A stretch of 64,000 nucleotides of DNA from Spirosoma sordidisoli (GTDB lineage: Bacteria; Bacteroidota; Bacteroidia; Cytophagales; Spirosomataceae): NCBI RefSeq assembly GCF_004138325.1, contig NZ_SBLB01000014.1:41846-105845 (forward strand), read 5' to 3'. This document shows, one piece after another, positions 1 to 6,819 of the stretch (positions within the stretch are counted from its first letter, which is position 1; every line of letters starts with the position of its first letter). The notes under the pieces were generated by a model that saw only the letters and a list, made by a program, of their open reading frames with translations, did no database searches and had not been told where the DNA came from. Position numbers and translations under genes: made by a program.

Positions 1-116
1 AATAGTAATGACAGCGGGCTAAACAGATGAAGATGTTTCAACATAATTGATAATGAAATGATTTGACGTACTATATGGGGCTGTGCAGTAGTGTGTTAAA
101 CGACTGAACGCCCGAA

Positions 117-176
117 TTTTACAAATTCCTTAGCACAATCTTACAAGGTAGTCATTGATGAAACCACGTAGATTTG
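117..176 (+). promoter_or_regulatory. Copper-regulon operator A with -7 box
   Basis: Two direct half-sites, TTTTACAA (117-124) and TCTTACAA (139-146), start 22 bp apart. A perfect Bacteroidota -7 box, TAGATTTG, lies at 169-176, and the small gene at 196 follows. The same layout precedes the HMA-AraC regulator (2910-2968) and copA (3624-3682). Half-sites two helical turns apart are typical of AraC-family activators. I infer that the HMA-AraC protein encoded at 3017 binds here. Confidence 0.6.
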
Positions 177-195
177 ACTAAAAATTCAGACTGGT

Positions 196-375
196 ATGAA
201 CGAGCTACTCAGGGCTTCCGACGATGTTTTTGATGCACGAATCGCACAAATGCTTACTCGTGATGACCATCCGGTCAAAGAGACCAAATTGGTCCCGGCC
301 CACTGGAAAAAATTAAGGCTCCGTTTGGAAATACGTGCGTCAGGTTTCATAGATCATCCCCGTAGTAATAACTAA
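196..375 (+). CDS. Small protein under a copper-type operator (59 aa)
   Basis: An ATG-started frame of 59 codons, charged and without a recognisable domain (acidic N-terminus, then a basic stretch around residues 37-47). Nothing in the residues names a family. Its support is context: operator A and a perfect -7 box end 20 bases upstream of the ATG, in the arrangement seen before the copper genes. It lies convergent to copB. It could be a genuine small copper-response protein, or the surviving 5' end of a larger gene. Coding status is uncertain. Confidence 0.35.
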   Translation: MNELLRASDDVFDARIAQMLTRDDHPVKETKLVPAHWKKLRLRLEIRASGFIDHPRSNN

Positions 376-394
376 ACCCAAATGGCGATAACCT

Positions 395-2824
395 CTACGA
401 ATTGCTGCTACGCAAACTCCGCTTCAGTAATTGCGCGTTCAGGGCCACGATGACCGTACTGGCACTCATCAGTACAGCCCCAATAGCGGGACTAAGCACG
501 AAATTAGGATACAGCACCCCAGCCGCTAAGGGAATGGCGATAACGTTATAGCCCGTTGCCCAGAATAGGTTCTGAATCATTTTGCGGTACGTGGCCCGGC
601 CAAATTCAACTAAGTTGGTAATGTCAGTGGGTTTGCTATTGACCAAAATAATATCGGCAGTTTCGGCGGCAACATCGGTGCCGGAGCCAACGGCAATACC
701 CACGTTGGCCTGGGCCAATGCCGGGGCATCGTTCACCCCGTCGCCAGTCATGGCTACGAACTGCCCTTTAGCTTGTAAATTTTTCACGATGGTCACTTTC
801 TGGTCGGGCAACACCTCGGCAAAAACGCCATCCAGACCCAGTTCTTTCGCAACGGCATCGGCCACTTTCTGGTTGTCGCCCGTAGCCATATAGACCTTGA
901 TGCCCGCCTGCTGCAACCGCTGCACGGCCTCCTTCGAGTCTTCCCGAATTTTGTCAGCCAGGGCTACATACCCGGCCAATTGGTCGTCAATCAGCACGAA
1001 CACGACCGTTTCGGCTCCGCTGCCGTAGGCATCCTGCGGCTGCTCGATGCCTTTTTCTTTCAAGTAGCCCGGACTTACCACCACCACCTGTCGACCATCT
1101 ACGGTAGCCGACACGCCCTTACCGGTGATGGACTGGAAGTTTGTGATGGTCGGCATAACCAGGTTTCGCTTTTTGGCTTCGCGGACAATGCCCTGGGCGA
1201 TGGGGTGCTGTGACTGCTGTTCCAGAGCCGCCACCATGCCCAGAAAACCCGCTTCGTCATCCGTCTTCAGCAGACGAACCCGCGTCACGCCAAACTCGCC
1301 TTCCGTGAGCGTACCCGTCTTGTCAAACACCATCGCCGTAATTTTGCGGGCCTCCTCAAACGCCGTGCGATTGCGAATCAGCAGGCCCTTTTGAGCCGAA
1401 ATAGCCGTTGAGATGGCGACTACCAGCGGAATAGCAACCCCCAGCGCGTGGGGGCAGGCCGTAACCATGACCGTGACCATCCGTTCGACGGCGAACGAAA
1501 CTTCTTTGCCGCTCACCAACCAGATAACCAGTGTCAGCAACCCCACTGACAGCGAAATCAGCGTCAACCACCCGGCAGCGCGGTCGGCCAGCGTCTGGGT
1601 CTGCGACTTGGCACGCTGTGCTTCTTCGACCATTTTAACGACCTTGTTGAGGTAGCTATCTTCACCTTTGTGCGTGACCCGAATTTTGAGCGAGCCTTCG
1701 CCATTAACGGCCCCGGCAATGACTGTGTCATTTATCGCTTTCTGCACGGGTACACTTTCACCCGTCAGCATACTTTCATTGACGGCACTATCTCCCTCAA
1801 CAACGGCCCCATCAGTGGGAATGCGTTCGCCCGGCCGCACCAGCACGACGTCACCCGGATTCAGGGTATTCACGTTTACGTCGGTGATGGTGCTACCAGC
1901 CACTTTGTGGGCATCGGAGGGCAGCATTTGTACAATCAATTCCAACGAATGGGATGCCCCAGCCACCGACTTCATCTCTAAGTAATGACCCAGCAGCATG
2001 ATGTCGATCAGCGTCGCCAGTTCCCAAAAGAAGTCCATTCCCTGTAGCCACCCGAACGAGACGGCTACACTGTAGGCATAAGCGGCTGTGATGGCCACGG
2101 CGACCAGGGTCATCATTCCAGGTTGCCGGGTACGTAATTCGCCCACCATACCCGTTAGAAACGGCCATCCACCATATACGTAGATGACCGTTGCCAGCAC
2201 CACAACGAGCGGTTCGCGGTACGGAAAATCAAGTTGATAACCCACCAACTCCTGAAACATCATCGACAGGGCGACCACCGGCACCGACAAAATCAGGCAA
2301 ATCCAGAACCGGCGCAAAAAGTCGGCAATCATGGCTCCGTGGTCATGCCCTCCCGATCCGTGTCCCATTTTACTGTGATCCATGCCTGCGTGGCTCATTT
2401 GGCTATGATCCATCTTACTGTGATCCATAGACCCGTATTCCATGCCAACGCCACCTTGATGGTTATTGGGATTCATGGTTCCGCTGTGCCCGTCGTGGCC
2501 GATGTGTTGCAGGGCTTGCTGTTCAGCCGGGGCTTCCTCATCGCCGGTCTTTTTCGGGAGCGTAACGGGATGCGAAGTCATACCCTGTTCTGTATGATGC
2601 GCCGAGTCTTTGGCTTCCATGACATGAAATGCCCCAACTTGTGAGATAATACGTTGTATGTCGGATACAGACGGGTGTTCTTCTACCGTCAGCACCGCTT
2701 CTGGCGGATCAACCGTAACCACAACGGCCAGCATTCCGGCCTGTTGACCAAGTGCTTTCTCTACCGCTTGTGCTTGTTCGGCAGTGGTTAATCCATGGAG
2801 CCTATATCGGTGCTGATGGCGCAT
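395..2824 (-). CDS. copB: CopB-type (CPH) copper/silver P1B ATPase
   Basis: Inner-membrane ATPase expected to export Cu or Ag. About 809 aa from the first ATG (2824); reading further up to 2920 needs a TTG start and adds an unconvincing leader. The N-terminus has an HMA-like fold without a CxxC pair, then a His/Met-rich stretch (about residues 105-165) with repeated MDHSKM-type units. The membrane metal site reads ACPHALG (about residue 455), the CPH signature of P1B-3 pumps. The phosphorylation motif DKTGTLTEG (about 499), the SQHP loop and GDGVNDAPAL are intact. It is divergent from the HMA-AraC gene, which fits copper-responsive control. Confidence 0.95.
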   Translation of the reverse strand: MRHQHRYRLHGLTTAEQAQAVEKALGQQAGMLAVVVTVDPPEAVLTVEEHPSVSDIQRIISQVGAFHVMEAKDSAHHTEQGMTSHPVTLPKKTGDEEAPAEQQALQHIGHDGHSGTMNPNNHQGGVGMEYGSMDHSKMDHSQMSHAGMDHSKMGHGSGGHDHGAMIADFLRRFWICLILSVPVVALSMMFQELVGYQLDFPYREPLVVVLATVIYVYGGWPFLTGMVGELRTRQPGMMTLVAVAITAAYAYSVAVSFGWLQGMDFFWELATLIDIMLLGHYLEMKSVAGASHSLELIVQMLPSDAHKVAGSTITDVNVNTLNPGDVVLVRPGERIPTDGAVVEGDSAVNESMLTGESVPVQKAINDTVIAGAVNGEGSLKIRVTHKGEDSYLNKVVKMVEEAQRAKSQTQTLADRAAGWLTLISLSVGLLTLVIWLVSGKEVSFAVERMVTVMVTACPHALGVAIPLVVAISTAISAQKGLLIRNRTAFEEARKITAMVFDKTGTLTEGEFGVTRVRLLKTDDEAGFLGMVAALEQQSQHPIAQGIVREAKKRNLVMPTITNFQSITGKGVSATVDGRQVVVVSPGYLKEKGIEQPQDAYGSGAETVVFVLIDDQLAGYVALADKIREDSKEAVQRLQQAGIKVYMATGDNQKVADAVAKELGLDGVFAEVLPDQKVTIVKNLQAKGQFVAMTGDGVNDAPALAQANVGIAVGSGTDVAAETADIILVNSKPTDITNLVEFGRATYRKMIQNLFWATGYNVIAIPLAAGVLYPNFVLSPAIGAVLMSASTVIVALNAQLLKRSLRSSNS

Positions 2825-2909
2825 AGCGGGAGAGGTTTGTTGTGTCAGGCTAACCCTAAATAGTGCGTTCCGGTTTATTGATTCCCTCAATCTGAACCAC
2901 TTCCAAAAA

Positions 2910-2968
2910 TTTTGTAACAAGCGTAAGGCAATCTTGCAAGTAAAACCAGGCCATCTCGAATAGCTTTG
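2910..2968 (+). promoter_or_regulatory. Copper-regulon operator B with -7 box
   Basis: Half-sites TTTTGTAA (2910-2917) and TCTTGCAA (2932-2939) start 22 bp apart. A perfect -7 box TAGCTTTG (2961-2968) lies 22 bases after the second half-site, and the HMA-AraC ATG is at 3017. It occupies the divergent interval between copB and the regulator, so one bound site could serve both and make the regulator autoregulated. Confidence 0.6.
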
Positions 2969-3016
2969 CTGCCTTTATTGTTGTTTATACGAAGTGAATG
3001 AACCGATGTACCCTCT

Positions 3017-3619
3017 ATGATAACGCGTAGCCAGCCTTTACCAACCAACGAAACACCACTCGCGATCCGGGGCATGGTCTGTGCCCGGTGTATGGATGTG
3101 GTTCGGCAGGAACTGGAAGACTTGGGCTGGGAAGTAACCCAGATGCGACTGGGGCACGTGCAGGTACGTGGTCAGGTATCCCCGGACGAGTTGGCCCGGA
3201 TTCAGGTCACTTTGGAAAAACAAGGCTTTTCATTGGTGTCGGACGCTAAAGTGACGCTTGTACAACGTATTAAAACCCTCGTTGAGCAGACGCTGAACCG
3301 TGATGATTTAAGTGAGCGTAAAATCAGGTTTTCTGATTTTCTCGCTACCGAACTGAGCATGAGTTATGATAAGCTGAGTGCCCTTTTTTCGGCCAGCGAG
3401 GGCCAAACGCTCGAACGATACGTGATTGAACGGCGGTTGGATAAGGTCAAAGAACGCTTAGTGTACAGTGATCTGTCACTAAGCGAGATAGCGCATCAGA
3501 CGGGGTATAGCAGCGTCCCTCATTTGTCGAACCAGTTTAAACGGCTGACAGGTCTCTCCCCGACCTTTTTCCGCACCGTTCGGCGCGATAAACAGGCCCT
3601 CCAGCAGCAGACAGGGTAA
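3017..3619 (+). CDS. HMA-AraC copper-sensing regulator
   Basis: A 200-aa cytoplasmic protein with two parts. Residues about 14-75 form a heavy-metal-associated domain with the metal-binding motif GMVCARCM (CxxC at 22-25). Residues about 90-190 form an AraC-type double helix-turn-helix, ending in the typical SEIAHQTGYSSVPHLSNQFK and GLSPTFFR signatures. Joining a copper-chaperone fold to an AraC reader suggests direct sensing of Cu+ (or Ag+). It sits between two copper ATPases, and five tandem half-site operators lie in front of genes of this island, the pattern expected of an AraC activator. The metal and the activating role are inferences. Confidence 0.88.
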   Translation: MITRSQPLPTNETPLAIRGMVCARCMDVVRQELEDLGWEVTQMRLGHVQVRGQVSPDELARIQVTLEKQGFSLVSDAKVTLVQRIKTLVEQTLNRDDLSERKIRFSDFLATELSMSYDKLSALFSASEGQTLERYVIERRLDKVKERLVYSDLSLSEIAHQTGYSSVPHLSNQFKRLTGLSPTFFRTVRRDKQALQQQTG

Positions 3620-3623
3620 TCAA

Positions 3624-3682
3624 TTTTACAAGCTAAATGGGCAATTGTGTAACGCTTCCGGGGCGAAGCCGAACGAACTTTG
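3624..3682 (+). promoter_or_regulatory. Copper-regulon operator C with -7 box
   Basis: Half-sites TTTTACAA (3624-3631) and the weaker TTGTGTAA (3645-3652) start 21 bp apart. A near-consensus -7 element GAACTTTG (3675-3682) follows after 22 bases. The copA ATG is at 3710. The spacing copies operators A and B. Confidence 0.5.
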
Positions 3683-3709
3683 CCGTATAAAATCAGTCAC
3701 CAAAACAGT

Positions 3710-5974
3710 ATGAATACGCCAACTATCGCCCCGGAGAAGCCCGTTCGATCAGCGGGAGCTATCACCCGCCAAACGTTCCCGGTGCTGGAAATGACCTGCG
3801 CGGCCTGCGCCGTGAGCGTCGAGTCGATGCTCAACAATACGCCTGGCGTTGCCAAAGCCGCCGTAAATTATGCGAACCAGTCGGCTACCGTCGATTATAA
3901 TCCAAAGGCCATCACGCCCCAGGGTATGCAACAGGTGCTACAGTCGATTGGCTATGATCTGGTTGTGGATGTGGAAGACCCGCAAGCTGTACAGCAGGAA
4001 GCCCAGCAACGGCATTATGAGGCTGTTAAGCAGCGTACCCTCTGGGCAGGTATTCTGTCGGTTCCGGTGGTCATCATCGGTATGTTCTTCATGAATGCAC
4101 CCTTTGCCAACTATATCATGATGGCTCTTTCAGCCCCGGTGGTGTTCTGGCTGGGTCGGTCGTATTTTATCAACGCCTGGAAACAGGCGCGGCACGGCAA
4201 GGCCAATATGGATACGCTCGTAGCCCTATCAACGGGTATTGCCTTTCTGTTCAGCGCATTCAATACGCTCTACCCGGAGTTCTGGCACAGCCGGGGGCTG
4301 CATCCACACGTCTATTTTGAAGCGGCTGCGGTGGTTATTGCGTTCATCTCGCTGGGCAAGCTGCTCGAAGAGCGGGCCAAGTCGAATACATCCTCGGCAC
4401 TGAAGAAACTGATGGGCCTCCAGCCCAAAACGGTTCGGGTTATCGAAGACAATACGGAACGCGACGTGCCGATTGCGTCGGTCAGGGTAGGCCAGTTGCT
4501 CCTGGTGCGGCCCGGGGAGAAAATTCCGGTGGACGGCAGGGTTGAATCCGGCCAGTCCTATGTGGATGAAAGTATGATTTCGGGGGAGCCGGTGCCCGTT
4601 AACAAGCAGGCGGGCGAAGCGGTCTTTGCCGGTACGATCAATCAGAAAGGCTCATTTCGTTTCCGGGCGGACAAAGTGGGGGGCGATACCATTCTGGCGC
4701 AAATTATCCGTATGGTTCAGGAAGCCCAGGGCAGCAAGGCTCCGGTGCAGAAATTGGTCGATAAAATTGCCGGCATTTTTGTGCCGGTTGTGATTGGTAT
4801 CGCTCTGTTAACGTTCGCGGCCTGGATGCTTTTCGGGGGTGAGAACGCCTTTACTCATGCCCTGCTGACTTCGGTGACAGTGCTGGTCATCGCCTGTCCC
4901 TGTGCATTGGGGCTGGCGACACCTACCGCCATTATGGTTGGGGTAGGCAAGGGAGCCGAAAACAACATACTCATCAAAGACGCGGAAAGTCTGGAACTTG
5001 GCTACAAAGTCAACGCGGTCATTCTGGATAAAACAGGCACCATCACCGAGGGGAAACCAACCGTAACGGATCTGGCCTGGCAGGTTAGCGAAGTTGAGGT
5101 AGCCCGTTTATCGCCTGTACTCTACGCGCTCGAAGCTCAGTCGGAACATCCTTTGGCTCAGGCCGTTGTTGATCGATTGAAACAGGCGGGTGTCGGGGGC
5201 CTTTCCCTTGATGGTTTTGAAAGCCTTACGGGGCAGGGAATAACGGGCCGATATAACGGGCAAACCTACTCGGTTGGCAATCGCCGACTGATAGCCGAGC
5301 AGGGCCAGTTAGATCAACTAACAAAAGTGAATGGTCTGGTCAGTCGCTGGCAGGACGAAGCGAAAACGGTCGTTTATTTTGCGGATGAAGCACGCATCCT
5401 GGCGATTCTGGCGATTGCCGACCCCGTGAAGCAAACCTCCCGCGAAGCTATTCACACATTACGAAAGCGGGGAATTGCTGTGTACATGATGACCGGCGAC
5501 AACAAACAAACCGCTCAGGCAGTGGCAAAGGCAGTGGGCGTTAGCGACTACCGGGCCGAGGCCCTGCCCACCGATAAAGCGGCCTTTGTGAAGGAGTTAC
5601 AGGCGCAGGGTAAGGTCGTTGCGATGATTGGCGACGGTATCAATGATTCGCAGGCACTGGCACAGGCCGACGTAAGCATTGCGATGGGACGGGGGTCAGA
5701 TATTGCCATGGACGTAGCCAAGATGACGCTCATCACGTCTGACCTGAACAGCGTACCCAAAGCCCTCCAACTCTCGAAGAAAACGGTACAGGCCATTCGG
5801 CAAAACCTGTTCTGGGCGTTCATTTATAACCTCATCGGCATTCCGATTGCTGCCGGGCTACTATATCCTATCAACGGATTCCTGCTCAACCCGATGATTG
5901 CTGGTGCGGCAATGGCCCTGAGTTCCGTATCTGTCGTGACCAACAGTTTGCGGTTGCGTTCGGCAAAACTGTAA
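3710..5974 (+). CDS. copA: CopA-type (CPC) Cu+-exporting P1B-1 ATPase
   Basis: Inner-membrane pump exporting Cu+ from the cytosol. About 754 aa from the ATG at 3710; an in-frame TTG at 3680 overlaps the predicted -7 box and is less likely. One N-terminal HMA domain has MTCAAC (about residues 28-33). The intramembrane site is ACPCALGLATP (about 394), followed by DKTGTITEG (about 440), SEHPLA and GDGINDSQAL. CPC assigns it to the Cu+/Ag+ subfamily, unlike the CPH pump at 395-2824. Carrying both types fits a dedicated copper island. Confidence 0.95.
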   Translation: MNTPTIAPEKPVRSAGAITRQTFPVLEMTCAACAVSVESMLNNTPGVAKAAVNYANQSATVDYNPKAITPQGMQQVLQSIGYDLVVDVEDPQAVQQEAQQRHYEAVKQRTLWAGILSVPVVIIGMFFMNAPFANYIMMALSAPVVFWLGRSYFINAWKQARHGKANMDTLVALSTGIAFLFSAFNTLYPEFWHSRGLHPHVYFEAAAVVIAFISLGKLLEERAKSNTSSALKKLMGLQPKTVRVIEDNTERDVPIASVRVGQLLLVRPGEKIPVDGRVESGQSYVDESMISGEPVPVNKQAGEAVFAGTINQKGSFRFRADKVGGDTILAQIIRMVQEAQGSKAPVQKLVDKIAGIFVPVVIGIALLTFAAWMLFGGENAFTHALLTSVTVLVIACPCALGLATPTAIMVGVGKGAENNILIKDAESLELGYKVNAVILDKTGTITEGKPTVTDLAWQVSEVEVARLSPVLYALEAQSEHPLAQAVVDRLKQAGVGGLSLDGFESLTGQGITGRYNGQTYSVGNRRLIAEQGQLDQLTKVNGLVSRWQDEAKTVVYFADEARILAILAIADPVKQTSREAIHTLRKRGIAVYMMTGDNKQTAQAVAKAVGVSDYRAEALPTDKAAFVKELQAQGKVVAMIGDGINDSQALAQADVSIAMGRGSDIAMDVAKMTLITSDLNSVPKALQLSKKTVQAIRQNLFWAFIYNLIGIPIAAGLLYPINGFLLNPMIAGAAMALSSVSVVTNSLRLRSAKL

Positions 5975-6076
5975 GCAGTTTGGCTGGTTTTAAAGCGGAG
6001 CCAATACTATACCCGTAACGACGCGGGGCGGCCCACGGTCCGCCGTTGCGGTGCCGTCCGACCTGATTTCCAAAAG

Positions 6077-6105
6077 TTTTGCAACAAGTCAGCCAAATCT
6101 TATAA
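6077..6105 (+). promoter_or_regulatory. Copper-regulon operator D
   Basis: Half-sites TTTTGCAA (6077-6084) and TCTTATAA (6098-6105) start 21 bp apart, 61 bases before the ATG of the membrane DUF305 gene. The -7 element at the expected distance is weak (CATCTTAT near 6128), so activity may depend on the activator. Confidence 0.5.
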
Positions 6106-6165
6106 ACGTCTCCGACATCCAAAGGGGCATCTTATAAGTTATAGTATTACTCAACGAACCAAACT

Positions 6166-6693
6166 ATGGAAGCGCACACGCAACACACGGGACACGCCCA
6201 ATCTTCTCAAACCGGTCATGCTATGTCCAATCATGGGGCGGCTAACGGGCAACCTTACGGAAAGTTGGCTATCATGGGTGTTCTATCTTTTATTTCCATG
6301 TACGTGCTGATGTATTCGATGGTTGATCGGTTTGCCAACGTGATCCCGAACGTCAATCAGTTGTATATGGCGGGCCTGATGACCATGCCAATGCTGATTA
6401 TCGAAGTCCTGCTGATGTCATCCATGTACATGGACAAACGACGGAATGCACTCGTTATCGCCGTCAGTGCCGTTGCGCTTGTCGGATTCTTTTTGCTGAT
6501 CCGTCAACAGGGTTTTGTTGGGGACAAAGAATTCGCTAAGTCCATGATTCCGCACCATGCTGCGGCTATTCTGATGGCTAAAGAAGCGAAGCTGACAGAC
6601 CCTGAGCTGCAAAAGCTTCAGCAGGATATTATCACGGCCCAGGAGAAGGAAATTAAACAAATGAAGGATAAGCTGGCCGAGTTAAATAAATAG
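6166..6693 (+). CDS. Membrane-anchored DUF305 protein
   Basis: A 175-aa protein. The N-terminus is rich in His, Met and Ser, then come three hydrophobic segments (about residues 33-55, 65-85 and 92-112). The C-terminal DUF305 motif reads FAKSMIPHHAAAILMAKEA and ends in a charged helix. DUF305 proteins are ferritin-like helical bundles often found beside copper-resistance genes; the paired histidines could bind metal. It lies between copA and the multicopper oxidase and has its own copy of the operator. The biochemical role is unproven. Confidence 0.8.
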   Translation: MEAHTQHTGHAQSSQTGHAMSNHGAANGQPYGKLAIMGVLSFISMYVLMYSMVDRFANVIPNVNQLYMAGLMTMPMLIIEVLLMSSMYMDKRRNALVIAVSAVALVGFFLLIRQQGFVGDKEFAKSMIPHHAAAILMAKEAKLTDPELQKLQQDIITAQEKEIKQMKDKLAELNK

Positions 6694-6726
6694 TGCGTAA
6701 CGACTTTGTGGGCCTAAGTCCAAAAG

Positions 6727-6755
6727 TTTCACAATACCACTGGTCAATCTTACAA
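6727..6755 (+). promoter_or_regulatory. Copper-regulon operator E
   Basis: Half-sites TTTCACAA (6727-6734) and TCTTACAA (6748-6755) start 21 bp apart, 65 bases before the multicopper oxidase ATG. A TTTTTG run near 6782-6787 is the only -7 candidate, and it is poor. Confidence 0.5.
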
Positions 6756-6819
6756 GCGGCTCTTCCATCCGGCAGGGCTGCTTTTTGGTTTTATTAATAT
6801 AGATGCATTTGGTACGACA

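Noticed and set aside
3680..3709. TTG start for copA ten codons upstream of the ATG
   Set aside because: It overlaps the predicted -7 box, so it is unlikely to be in the transcript.
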